DNA of 64,000 nt from Symsagittifera roscoffensis (lineage: Eukaryota > Xenacoelomorpha > Acoela > Convolutidae), in the NCBI RefSeq assembly GCF_963678635.1, contig NC_087064.1, positions 7,913,671 through 7,977,670 on the forward strand, read 5' to 3'. This document shows, in pieces, positions 29,801-37,239 of this stretch. The notes under the pieces are model-generated. The model did not search any database, was not told the origin of the DNA, and saw only the letters and a program-made list of their open reading frames with translations. Each line of letters starts with the position of its first letter. Position 1 is the stretch's first letter. A program made the position numbers and the translations under genes.

Positions 29801-31257
29801 AAAAATCTCTTGAAAAAGTAAAAGTCACGATAAACGTGGATGACTACTAGTATCGAAATTGATTTTAAAGTTAAGATTTTTTTAGCGTAGTAAAAAGATT
29901 ATCTACTGATCCAGTTCTCTGAAGTTGGGTTAAGTTTATCAAAAAAAGTTACAATCCGAAGAAATTTCAGGACATTTATTTTCTTCCAATTTCGAAAGTT
30001 TATTTTTTTGGCGTAACATAAATCAGTATTTTTTAATTCTCTTGCTTTCATTGACTCCTTTACAACTGTCTGTTGCCATGTTTTATTTACACTTGCGAAC
30101 CTTCTTTTTTTCCTACAAACCTAAAACGCAAATATTGGTGCGGCACCCCAATAATGGTGGGCACCTGTACAGCTTTTTGATAGCATGGGCTTTGACATTC
30201 GAATAGTTATAAGTTAACACAGCTGATGCATGCTCAGAAGTTTTCTAACTCAATATAGCTCGCAATTTTTTTTGAAATGAATAATTTATACATAATGTGG
30301 TTTTATGCTTTGCAATTTGTCACATGCAAAGTTATGGTGGATGCCTTCAATTTATTATTTTCCAAATTATTACATGCAAAATTGAGTCTATTTGGTGCCA
30401 CTTTTGCTTAATGGCATTGGCAAGTTATTAGCATTTGTAGCTGCTTTATTAGTGACTAGTGTTTGTCGGTCGTTAAGCTTGCGTGGCTATGTGGATAGTT
30501 CGTGAGACTCAAAATCTCTTGATTGCAGTAGGTCGCAGATTCGAATCCTACACGTAGCCGAGTTTTTGCTAATTCTAGGCTTCTTTCTACTTTTTCTTAT
30601 TTGTTTTGATAGAGCTGCTTTTGGTCGTGTTCTCGCAAGTGTCTATTTCAAAATCTGTCTTTACTTTTTAAGCTCTTTCATGGAATTTTATCGCTTGCGT
30701 TTGCGTAAAGCAGCTTCGCCTTTGTGTATGATGTTTCGAGTAGCTAATTCCGTCCAAACGAAATTTAGTCGATCTGTTATCGGTATCTCTACGTGACAGT
30801 TGAATGAAATAAGGCAAGTTAAGCGAAGTTTAAAATTGCTTAAATCATAAAAATTAGGCCGTTAAAACTGATATTGCCTAACTCTCAACCATTTTAGTTG
30901 ACCATAGAAGTACATCCATGTATAGTACAAATTATTTCAATTAATATCTGGCAATACGATCCCAGTTTAGAAACTGAATAATGAATTGACTGATGTTTAG
31001 AGCCCATAGAACCAGATAGAAGACTAAACTCTTTGTCAGAGTCGGTTGTCATCAGAGAGCGAGAGCTAGTGACTCGCAACACTGATTTGGAACAACAGTT
31101 ACAATTTGTCAGAAGACAACTGGACGAAGCCTTGCAAGAAAACACAGCGTTGCAGAGGACACTTACCAACATGCAAAATAGTCTCTTGCCCCCCACAACT
31201 CCACACAATCACGGATTCGTGGTTAATGGAAACAATAGTAGTCCCACTCATAAGTAG
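14433..31257 (+). CDS. BLTP3: Bridge-like lipid transfer protein 3 (UHRF1BP1/SHIP164 orthologue), 13 exons, complete
   Basis: Chorein/VPS13-like lipid-transfer protein. The vertebrate relatives UHRF1BP1 (BLTP3A) and UHRF1BP1L/SHIP164 (BLTP3B) act on late endosomes/lysosomes and in endosome-to-Golgi traffic (family knowledge). Exons: 14433-14882, 15147-15328, 15488-15906, 16153-16239, 16858-17057, 17316-17676, 17929-18035, 23086-23157, 23233-23422, 23490-24982, 25144-25300, 27731-28132, 31001-31257. All phases close to 1459 codons with stop, i.e. 1458 aa, against roughly 1440-1464 in vertebrates. It opens with a chorein_N domain (KINISAYRGEGELNGLELDE; LPTWLNI; IPWTSLKSKPI), then repeating beta-groove segments. 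There is a Ser-rich region in exon 10, and a predicted coiled coil at about 1391-1433. The ATG at 14433 follows atcaaa (A at -3) and matches the family's N-terminus. One gene here corresponds to the two vertebrate paralogues, so A versus B is not assigned. Confidence 0.95.
15147..15328 (+). CDS. BLTP3: BLTP3 exon 2
   Basis: Acceptor ttttttcttcag|TTATCT, donor TTATTAG|GTACAT. Residues 151-211, starting LSQIGVESVSPSW, which aligns with the LSQL..Y.V..W of vertebrate relatives. Leaves in phase 2. Confidence 0.93.
15488..15906 (+). CDS. BLTP3: BLTP3 exon 3
   Basis: Acceptor gtgttttcag|CAATAA, donor GAGCAA|GTTAGT. Residues 211-351 with KKRLNDCGFVASK and DLLWVLNDSQIKAVVSY, among the most conserved blocks of the family. 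Of two possible donors, only 15906 keeps phase 1 into exon 4. Confidence 0.92.
16153..16239 (+). CDS. BLTP3: BLTP3 exon 4
   Basis: Acceptor attcttttcag|ATAGTG, donor CTTGTTG|GTAAGA. Residues 351-380 with EGGALQLSL and DHYPYH, matching GGAMQLSF..DYYPYH in vertebrate relatives. Confidence 0.93.
16858..17057 (+). CDS. BLTP3: BLTP3 exon 5
   Basis: Acceptor gtttttag|GTCAGA, donor AAAAAG|GTATGA. Residues 380-446, with HWENYSD and WANQLI as in the family. The preceding intron (16240-16857) shows nothing else. Confidence 0.9.
17316..17676 (+). CDS. BLTP3: BLTP3 exon 6
   Basis: Acceptor ttttggtgcag|CCTGGT, donor CTGCCAT|GTAAGA. Residues 447-567, with VPQRLMSSCFVLFLDSYALH, then FHIPADVPSLLAIYTDYYF and a Pro/Gly-rich loop. 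Confidence 0.92.
17929..18035 (+). CDS. BLTP3: BLTP3 exon 7
   Basis: Acceptor tgctgtttcag|TACCTC, donor AGTGTG|GTATGT. Residues 567-602, with NTLIWLNAFAKRV aligning with the S-I-LWLNQF block. A 5-kb intron follows. Confidence 0.92.
18072..18190 (+). repeat. Minisatellite, 43-44 bp unit, 3 copies
   Basis: gacacagaacttcatttttatcatataaattctag repeats from 18072, 18115 and 18159. It begins 37 bp after the donor of BLTP3 exon 7. Confidence 0.9.
18191..19154 (+). other. BLTP3 intron 7, first part, nothing specific
   Basis: Mixed-composition intron without a recognised element. An open frame at 18633-18845 has no recognisable domain. Confidence 0.5.
19155..19637 (+). repeat. Family-1 repeat copy (intron 7)
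   Basis: gtcgatgaacgtagttcaga at 19162, tcttatataggtcgt, tttcttttgttaaaaggaaggc, ctatcgaacagcaaaaggtaaaggtcacg, ending ctactgtctgttgtctgggttt. Confidence 0.85.
19638..20754 (+). other. BLTP3 intron 7, middle part
   Basis: AT-rich intron. Minus-strand frames at 20055-20240 and 20369-20593 show no domain, and no element was matched. Confidence 0.45.
20755..21115 (+). repeat. Family-1 repeat copy (intron 7), 3' truncated
   Basis: gtctcgaacgcagtgaagactcttatatga, ggttttcaggaaaagc. It carries the perfect hairpin ttccttt-gtta-aaaggaa at 20885-20902, then ctatcgaacagcgaaaat and cccagcggaataaaa. It stops near the aaggcctc word. Confidence 0.8.
21715..22520 (+). repeat. Family-2 repeat, about 800 bp, best full-length copy (intron 7)
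   Basis: The 5' end is gattggcaagcgttatcaaactgg. B-box-like ggttcgagtcg at 21902-21912, then a T run. Two copies of the body segment follow (gtcggctaaattgccacaac at about 22006 and gttggcttagttgccacatg at about 22159), each followed by gtagttgcaagtgcaa. The tail gcaagtggtgcaaatcgctacgc .. cgtgtag ends near 22520. Confidence 0.7.
22521..23085 (+). other. BLTP3 intron 7, last part
   Basis: Contains a short CTGAT x4 microsatellite at 22971-22990 and otherwise nothing recognised. Confidence 0.6.
23086..23157 (+). CDS. BLTP3: BLTP3 exon 8 (72 bp)
   Basis: Acceptor gttgttttcag|CAAATG, donor CCTCAG|GTTGGC (weak match to consensus). Residues 603-626, with MHVDLKADFLMPQ aligning with HVDVRVDGLMLKFVIP of vertebrates. 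Phase 0 on both sides. Confidence 0.85.
23233..23422 (+). CDS. BLTP3: BLTP3 exon 9
   Basis: Acceptor tttttttctag|ATTAAA, donor CCGCTTG|GTAATT. Residues 627-690, with DQPDRPRGIEIALSSASMTN aligning with the DQPRAISIQSSEMIATN block. The intron from exon 8 is only 75 bp. Confidence 0.88.
23490..24982 (+). CDS. BLTP3: BLTP3 exon 10 (1.5-kb exon, Ser-rich)
   Basis: Acceptor ttttttttacag|AACTGG, donor ATGCCG|GTTAGT. Residues 690-1187. It begins with the conserved W..WFGIKTTK and RLPLVDPVSFSMF segment. A central YLDHYQFIVLMRLQEMVLKTLEIM matches the NHYQYLLLLFLHESLILLSE block. The second half is Ser/Gly/Asn-rich, likely disordered, as in vertebrates. Confidence 0.95.
25144..25300 (+). CDS. BLTP3: BLTP3 exon 11
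   Basis: Acceptor gtattttag|GTGACT, donor GCTAAAT|GTGAGT. Residues 1188-1240, with VTIMVARMQGVEASVQLLGD matching the SVVVFKITGVNGEIDIRG block. Confidence 0.9.
25405..25617 (+). repeat. Family-1 repeat, 3' part (intron 11)
   Basis: ttgatccagttttctcaaatttagttg, aaagtgctactcataaattg, tttacgtgcgttcttaac, gcagtctgttggcaatgttt. It lies head-to-tail with the next copy. Confidence 0.75.
25618..26042 (+). repeat. Family-1 repeat copy (intron 11), tandem with neighbours
   Basis: gtcgatgaacgtagttcagactc at 25621, tgtcgtgatgattttttttg, cagtttaactatcgatcagcaaaagtg, ccaactgtgtgttggctttg. Confidence 0.85.
26148..26460 (+). repeat. Family-1 repeat copy, 3' truncated (intron 11)
   Basis: gagtcttattttgttcagactctatattggccgcgatga, cgcggtttgactttgatttt, ttttctctgttaagcgaag (hairpin lost), aattttacaggtcacaaaaaac. 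Third copy in a head-to-tail row. Confidence 0.75.
26755..27625 (+). repeat. Family-2 repeat, near full length (intron 11)
   Basis: tRNA-like A-box tggcgtagaggtaacac at 26828-26844, B-box ggtttgaaccc at 26867-26877, then T5. The tail agcaagtggtgcataac .. ggcctctgtgta ends near 27618, about 110 bp before exon 12. Confidence 0.65.
27731..28132 (+). CDS. BLTP3: BLTP3 exon 12
   Basis: Residues 1240-1374. The acceptor tgatttag|ATGATC was chosen by phase: the AGs ending at 27693 and 27701 would shift the frame. The pyrimidine tract is poor, so the exact start is less sure. It encodes PLIEARIDSPG and ..SEINIAQDGPPSNP, matching SNTKINLKDDSPR, then LNLKLHGLTLLRDGD. Donor GGAATAC|GTGAGT. Confidence 0.85.
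28170..28390 (+). repeat. Family-2 repeat, head fragment (intron 12)
   Basis: gaatcatttgattgcttcgttca and gggtctgatgctgcatgttt match the head at 420-500. B-box gagtttgaatccgg at 28331-28344, then gggcctgtttt. Confidence 0.6.
28395..28870 (+). repeat. Family-1 repeat copy (intron 12)
   Basis: gtgatgaacgtagcgaagt, taaataggtcttgctgattttttttcagg, then the 3' half (ggaataaaaactacctattgatcc, cttgcgttcattac, tcttcgattggctgttt). The central hairpin/tcgaacag segment is replaced by unrelated sequence. Confidence 0.65.
29215..29602 (+). repeat. Family-1 repeat copy (intron 12), first of a tandem pair
   Basis: tttcgaacagcaaaggtatgcag, tgatcgacttctttttt, aaaagtgctattcataaattg, ccaaatgtctgttggctaggtttt. 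Confidence 0.75.
29603..30085 (+). repeat. Family-1 repeat copy (intron 12), second of a tandem pair
   Basis: cgcagtgaagacaaaacac, ggttgtgatggttttttgcgg, aaaagtcacgataaacgtgg, tactgatccagttctctgaagttgggttaag, caactgtctgttgccatgttt. Confidence 0.7.
30440..30745 (+). repeat. Short tRNA-Leu-headed SINE-like element (intron 12)
   Basis: The tRNA-like head is at 30477-30558, a T5 run at 30563-30567, and the family tail tgcgtaaagcagcttcgcctttgtgta at about 30711-30737. Length about 300 bp. Related degenerate copies are at 4040 and 32690. Confidence 0.65.
30477..30558 (+). tRNA. tRNA-Leu(CAA)-like sequence, probably a SINE head or pseudogene
   Basis: A-box TGGCTATGTGG starts at position 8 of the cloverleaf (30484). 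With standard numbering, U33 and anticodon CAA fall exactly at 34-36, in loop CTCAAAA closed by GAGA/TCTC. A long variable region and B-box GATTCGAATCC follow. Acceptor pairing is only partial (three of seven), as is the T stem (three of five). The D stem is poor. A TTTTT run follows five bases later. Long variable arm and anticodon fit Leu, but the stems look too decayed for a working tRNA. Confidence 0.4.
31001..31257 (+). CDS. BLTP3: BLTP3 exon 13 (C-terminal coiled coil, stop)
   Basis: Acceptor tgatgtttag|AGCCCA. It encodes a heptad-rich helix (RERELVTRNTDLEQQLQFV; QLDEALQENTALQRTL) equivalent to the ENESLKQELAKAK helix of vertebrate relatives. A short tail follows, with stop TAG at 31255-31257. 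The preceding intron of 2.9 kb is packed with repeats. Confidence 0.92.
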
Positions 31258-32084
31258 AAAGCAAAAGCTAGAACTAAGCAGCCTGGGAACGAGAGTATTT
31301 AATATTGTTATCCGACTTAATGTAAATGCTAATGGTAGAATAATTAGTAATTTATCAAGCGGAATGCACATTTCGGAAGTTTCAAGCAAGATTTAGGCCA
31401 TTTTTTTAAAATTATTTTCTTCGTTTTCTTGATTTTCATACAGTTTAGTTTTGCGTTTCTGCTTAGTGTTGTGTTAGTCTTAGACCGTAACTTGGCGACG
31501 TAGCTTTGTTCTATATTCACGTAGATTTTTTTGTTCTTGCGCAATTCGAACTCTGAGGAGAGGTGCTAGCCTGAATTTGATTATAAATTAGTCAATAGGT
31601 GTCGTCTTTTTGTTGTCCAAATATTTCTAAAATAATGAACTGAATTTCAATTTCTTCACTCCAAAGTCTATGCTGTACCCATTTAAGTTGTATATCCTTT
31701 CCACAATTGAATTTGATCAGATATATTCAACAATTGTTTTCTTGAGCTGAAAGGTCAAATAGTCAACAAGGAATTTTTCTAGATAACACCACCAACTACA
31801 TCTTCAATAAATATGCAGACACCGCGTAACTAACCCGCTGTTTGAAGCAGCAACCGCCTTTTTTGGACCAAAATATGAAAAAACCTGTAAAACATTGCAA
31901 AAAACACTAACTATTCTTTGGTGTGAATTTCATTTGTATGAAGTGTTGCAAACTGACGTTTAAATGAAAATAAAATAGCGCCAAAACGAATCATATATTT
32001 GTTAAATTTAACTTTCTTAGAAATGGCAGCGGAATAATTACATGACTTTATAAGAAGTAAGATCTTTTATAGGGCATGTGATGT
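31258..32084 (+). other. BLTP3 3' flank / likely 3' UTR
   Basis: Non-coding. AATAAA occurs at 31806-31811 and 31969-31974; either could end the transcript, giving a UTR of roughly 0.55-0.75 kb. No other feature is seen. Confidence 0.55.
31806..31811 (+). promoter_or_regulatory. Candidate polyadenylation signal of BLTP3
   Basis: First canonical AATAAA on the + strand after the BLTP3 stop codon. A second lies at 31969-31974. Position only; no cleavage site can be confirmed. Confidence 0.4.
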
Positions 32085-32485
32085 AATTAAAAAGTCGAAA
32101 CGTAGCCGTGATGTTTTTTTTACGAAAAATTCTTGAAATTTGTTTGGGCTCAAATTTGATTTTTTTTGCTGCGGTTTGACTCTGATTTCGCTTTAAGCTC
32201 ACTTCATGTCTTTTGCTGAAAGGAAAGTAAACTCCGCTATCGAAGTAATTAGAAAAAAACTGAATGGTTTTTTAAAAATCAACTTTCGATTTTCTAAGAA
32301 ATAGATAGCCTTAAGGTAATTAAAATATCAAGAACAATTTATGACTGACACTTATTTTGATAAAATTTAGCAGAAGTAAAAAGGTTCCCAAAAAGGTGAT
32401 CGACTTCTATTTTCGAAAGTGGAATTGAGCTATTGATCCATTTTTGTCAAATTTGGTTAATTTTATCAAAAAACTGTAACACAAA
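32085..32485 (+). repeat. Family-1 repeat copy, rearranged
   Basis: aaaagtcgaaacgtagccgtgatg, tgctgcggtttgactctgattt, tttgctgaaaggaaagtaaactccgctatcgaa, then an internal disruption, then aaaaaggtgatcgacttctattttcgaaagtgg and tattgatcc. Confidence 0.7.
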
Positions 32486-32689
32486 ATGGATACACGTTTT
32501 AAGGCGAAAACGACAAAGAACCACTTCAAAGTCGAAGTAAAATAGTGAACGTTTTTTTTATTCTGAGCTTACTTATTTTTTCTACACAAGCCTACATGCG
32601 AATCCACTTTTTTTTCAATCCAACTTGCCAAAAAAGTTATCCTTTTGGTGGTACTTTTGCTACATAGTTTTTGCAAGTTCAGCATGCGT

Positions 32690-32900
32690 TCTCCGCTTTA
32701 CTAGTGGCTAGTGTTTCGGTTCTGTAAGCTTCAGTGGACCTGCTGTGTAGGGAATCCGTCTTGCTGCTGGTGCATCGATATCCGTATAGAGAACTTATTT
32801 TTCAAAATTTACTATATAGTTTTTAACCTTTTAAAGCAACTTCTAGGCGTTTTTTCGCTTTCGTATGCGAAGTGCAACTTCACTTATGTGTTTTAAGAAT
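32690..32900 (+). repeat. Short tRNA-headed SINE-like element, degenerate
   Basis: tttactagtggctagtgtttcgg and taagcttcagtggacct match the start of the element at 30440. The tail tatgcgaagtgcaacttcacttatgtg ends near 32892. Confidence 0.5.
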
Positions 32901-32904
32901 TAAC

Positions 32905-33505
32905 ATGCTGGCGAACGATGAGCGATGGTTATCAAATCTGAGCATAGTCTTTTTTCATGGTAGACAACTGGTCAAACAGACTACTTGAATCATTTTTTCA
33001 AATCAGTACTTTCGTCAACCGATAAACACATTTGTGACGTGTCTGCAGTATCAGGACCCGTTCTATTCGAAAATTATTTTTATGTTGGTTCTAAAATTAT
33101 CAATTCCGACTCGTTACATTTTCCCTTTTTTGGTAGCTTTTCTTTGGTTTTTGTTTGTTCGGCTCGAAACTTTTTCGCTTCGATCTTATCAACTTTGTTG
33201 CAACATAATTTTTTGATGCTTTGTCCTTTGGGAGAGGGCTTGAAACTTTTTATGAAACAATTTTTTCTCGGCTCAAGGGATGTCTGCTCAAGAATCGTGG
33301 CTTTGTTATAGCTCAATAAGGTTTGTTTCGATGCTAATTTAACACTCCATTGTCTTAATTGGCACGTTTTTCCGTTACGTGAATTTTATTTGAGGCAAGT
33401 CGAGTGAAAGATTTTTAGATGCTGGTAGATCTGGAATTTTCAGCGTTAACTTGTTTCAGAGTTACCAATCTCAGCTTCGCCTCTGTGTAAACAATCGATC
33501 CGGTT
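32905..33505 (+). repeat. Family-2 repeat, lacking clear tRNA boxes
   Basis: gcgatggttatcaaatctg, gacaactggtcaaacagac, cttgaatcattt at the head. tttcgatgctaatttaacac in the body and ctcagcttcgcctctgtgtaa as tail. Confidence 0.55.
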
Positions 33506-34049
33506 TTCGCGAGCAGTTGGATTATCGTTTTCTAAAAAGTTGCCATCCCATAATATCCGATATTCGAATAAAAAAGTGTCTAAAAAGGCTCTAAAAATTT
33601 CAAAGATCAGATAATAAGCCATATTTCTATTTCAATTTTCGAGAGTCGTGGAAACAAGTACTGAACAAAAAATTCAGCTCAAAGGTTTTGACTAAAGTTT
33701 GGACTAAAATAGAGCTCTTAATATAAGACAAGTGTTTTCTAGTGTAATCAGAACAGTACATTGTGTCACCTGTTTCAATAACCTTTTTCAGCTGTACTTA
33801 CAACAACAACAATTGGTCAAAAGGCTTCCAGTTGTCCTTCAAATTCAAATAAAGATGTATTGAAAGCATAAATGAAGTTGAAATGACATAAATTTTTCAG
33901 ATTTGCGATGATTATCGTCTTAACTGGAATGAATTTAAACATTACAACCTGGCTGACTGAAGCAGAGTCAACATCTTGTGTTTTTGCTGTGAGGAAAATT
34001 TGCCATAAATTACATGAAAACAAATTGTTTTGAATGAAGCGCAGAATTC
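33506..34049. other. Intergenic DNA, nothing specific
   Basis: AT-rich with no element recognised. Confidence 0.4.
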
Positions 34050-34057
34050 CTTATACC

Positions 34058-34290
34058 CCGGGGGCGGATTTAGGTACGGTAGCGGACGCGTCCTCCCCTC
34101 CCCCCTAAGGGGTTTGACCCCCTCACCAACCAAAGGGTCCAACCAAAGCAACGGCATTTGTGACATGTTTTTTCTGGCACTCAATTTTTTTTTGGTCAAA
34201 AAGGGTCCGTATAGTGTTCTGGGATTGCTCAGAAATCAATTTGGTTCAGCTAAAAAAATCCCCCTCGAGTAAATCTTAAATCCGCCCCTG
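34058..34290. mobile_element. hAT-like MITE, 233 bp, with 8-bp target-site duplication
   Basis: The terminal inverted repeats are ccgggggcggatttagg on the left and, read inverted from the right end, caggggcggatttaag. CAGGGGCGGATTTA-type ends are typical of hAT elements. The flanks are cttatacc (34050-34057) and cttatacg (34291-34298), an 8-bp duplication with one mismatch. The inside is much more GC-rich than its surroundings near the left end and has no transposase. Confidence 0.85.
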
Positions 34291-34344
34291 CTTATACGTA
34301 CGTTAATGACAAAAGTACTCCCATAAATTTTCATTTTTTGTAAA

Positions 34345-34815
34345 AGTCGAACGTAATTCAGACTCTTATAAAGGTCGCGATGATTTTTTTTCGGTTTTTT
34401 TTCAGGAAAAATCAAAATTAGCTCGGGCTCAAATTTATTTTTTCGCGGTTTTACTTTTGATTTCTGTTTATATTCAGTTCATTTCCATTGTTAAAAGGAA
34501 GGAAAATTCCACTATCGAACAGCTAAAGTGTAAAGTTCAGGAGAAACGTGATCGATTCCAATTTCAAAAGTGGGATCTAATTTTCAGATTTCTCAGTCAA
34601 ATGGAAAATTCAACTTATTGAGCCAGTTTTCTCAAATTTAGTTTATTTTATCAAAAAAATGTCCTAGAACTAAGAAATTCTAGAACAAAAAAATTGTTCT
34701 AGAAAATCAAAGAAGTTTAAGGCCATCTCTTTGTTCTTGAAGTTCGAAAGCCAGTTTTTTTTGTTCACTTTGGTGCATTGACTGTTTTCCAACTGTCTGT
34801 TGGCTTTGTTTTTTT
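34345..34815 (+). repeat. Family-1 repeat copy
   Basis: gtcgaacgtaattcagactcttataaaggtcgcgatga, tttccattgttaaaaggaagg, actatcgaacagctaaagtg, gaaacgtgatcgattcc, ttgagccagttttctcaaat, ccaactgtctgttggctttg. One of the best-preserved copies. Confidence 0.85.
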
Positions 34816-36065
34816 TTATCACGACTTTTTAATTTAGGCTCTTTTCCAGTCGCCCCTTGATTTTATCTGAAATTCATTATATGAAAGTCTACTTGAAATT
34901 ACTTTTCATGTTATAAACTGCATTAAAATGGGTCAGTGTGAACAGGTGAACAAATTTTTAATTTTTACAACATTGCATGTAAAATTCCGTGTGAACAATT
35001 TTTGAACGGCTATTTTTTGTAATTTTACGAGGGGGTAGGAAACTGGAAAAAAGCCTTAATCTGTTGTTATGAGCCACATTTTCCCTGTTTTCTCAAAAGA
35101 ATAAAAAAAAAACTCAATTAAGCGGAACAAATGGATCAACCTTACATTACCCCCCCCCCCCCCCCCAATCGATTTAGGGAGATATGATTTTTTTCAGGAG
35201 TATACTTGTATACTTTAGATTCATATAAAAAATTTTTTAGAGAAAATTAGTTTAGGTAATTAATAGCATGCAAATATCATGAAGATCGTACAGCTGAACC
35301 GAACAAATATATCAAAATGGACTTTTAATCTACATTAATCCACATCAGGGGTGAAACAAAAGGATTAAACAACTGGGATATGTTAAGAGTGACGGTGAAA
35401 CTATGTTTTTTTATAGATTTTTCTGGATAACGGATAAACTGCTAAGACGCGACGATTTCTGTTGTGACAAAGATGCTGAGAAGTAGGAGACAACACCTTG
35501 GACACCAGTGAATGCAGACATGGTCAGTATAGTTTCAGCTTTTAAATTTTTTTTTAAATTAGGGAGACCATCTTTAACTTTCTGTCTATCTTGACTTGAG
35601 ATATTCGAATTTGCGTGTACATGACAGCTCAAAACAAAGTTCAACCTCGCGTTCATAGATCAGAACAAATGGCGATTTCATTTCACGCATGTTGAGTATC
35701 TGATTGATATTTAGGGTATTTGAGAGAGTGATATGAATAGTAGTTTAAGCTGCAGTGGTTCGACAAACTTGTCAGCAGAAATCCACAATCAGTCAATGAA
35801 TTTTAAAAAGGTATTGAGAATATTAGGAAACTGTTTTGAGTAAAAAAACGATCTCCAAACTACACAGAAGCAATTGGCAGTTGATTTCTTGTTCCAGTGG
35901 TTTTTAAAGTTTTTTTAAGGATTCTCGACTGCCTATTTCATCATTCTAAGAGTATTTCAGCTGAGCCTTTGTCCCTTGTACAATTACGTGTTAATGAAAC
36001 TGGTGCATTTGTTCACGTCATTTGTGTTTTCTTTTTTTTTTGGTGCTGATGAAGGAAATGCTTTC
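34816..36065. other. Intergenic DNA with a C17 run
   Basis: A homopolymer of 17 C lies at 35150-35166. A minus-strand open frame at 35411-35656 is discussed under findings; otherwise nothing is recognised. Confidence 0.6.
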
Positions 36066-36420
36066 ATTGATGTGATGTATTCACGTCGTTTGTTTTCTAA
36101 AATTTTTTTCTTTGTCTTCAGAAAAAGTCTGAAAATTGTTCTTCACGCCCAATTTCATGTTTTGATGGTTTGAATTTTGTAGTTCTTTCATTTTTCCGTT
36201 GCTAAATGGATGCCTAGCTACGCTCTCCAGTTTGAAATGTCAAATGGCGTAAAAAGCGTTACTGATTTGATTTCGAAATTGTATTTTAATTTTTGGCCTT
36301 CAGCGAATAAAAAATCATTGATAATGTTTTTCAACTCGACTGGTTTTAGCACAACATAGTTTCTATCATGAAAAAATCTTCAAAGAACTGTAAAGTCAAA
36401 ATGTTCTCAAAAAATTGTTT
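36066..36420 (+). repeat. Family-1 repeat copy, strongly diverged
   Basis: tcagaaaaagtctgaaaattgttc, ttactgatttgatttcgaaattgtattttaa, ttcagcgaataaaaa and tttctatcatgaaaaaa preserve the family order. The hairpin is not visible. Confidence 0.45.
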
Positions 36421-36949
36421 AAAGTTCAGCTATTTGAAATGCTTTTTTAGTATCTCAAACATTTCCAATTTTTTCTGACTCTCAGGAAGTAAATTTGTGA
36501 TTAATTTGATTGAATAAGAGGGAATGATTGGTTGGTTTATTGCGAGAAAATCAAAAGATTTGAACAATAAAGCGCGCAGAGTAACTACTTTTTTATTCTG
36601 TTTATTGCTTAAGCCAACTATTCCCCTGTCCTGTTTGATACCAGCAGTTACAGGATCAAAAAGAGAAGTTTGAGCTTTGCTGTCTTCTCTCAATTTTGAT
36701 GTAGGGTTTTAGTTCTCGACTTTGCTGTTCTTATTCTTCTTAGGCTTTCATCCATCAGCAAGATATGCCATCCTCAGGGCGGAGTTTTTGCACCTGTCGG
36801 GCCATGATGGTTCCCGATCGCAAATTTCCACAAAATTTGCATATAACGTATTTTGTCTCGCAGTCTTTAGCTTCGGCTGGTTGTTTTTCTGAGTTCTGCG
36901 TTTCTGGTTTTTGTTGACATGATTATTTGCGCTTCAGTTATCTTTTCGA
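36421..36949. other. Possible transposase debris on the minus strand
   Basis: The minus frame at 36752-36883 reads ..YVICKFCGNLRSGTIMARQV.. with a C-x2-C pair, then stops. A second minus frame at 36430-36693 follows it. This could be a decayed BED-finger/hAT transposase, but no diagnostic residues are complete. Confidence 0.25.
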
Positions 36950-37239
36950 TAACCGATTTACTTCATGTTTAGGATTCGAAGTTTGGTTGAAAGCGGAATC
37001 GTTGCCTTTTTCAATTTCCCACTGTTCCAGATGTTTTATCCTCTCTTGTGTTCGATGTTTCATTCCAATCGAATCTCATTTTGGTCAGTTTCTTCCAGCA
37101 GGAAATGGTGGAGCTCTTTCTCCCTTTTTGTTTGGACATTTATCGAGTTTTTGAAGCCATCCGAGCACGGCCCATTTTGTTGCTCGTTCTTTCGACATCC
37201 TGAAGACACACACAGCCATATCTTTTAAGCACATTTCTT

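Noticed and set aside
30477-30558. A functional tRNA-Leu gene
   Set aside because: Acceptor, D and T stems each have several mismatches, and the sequence is embedded in an element with degenerate relatives. It is therefore listed as tRNA-like with low confidence.
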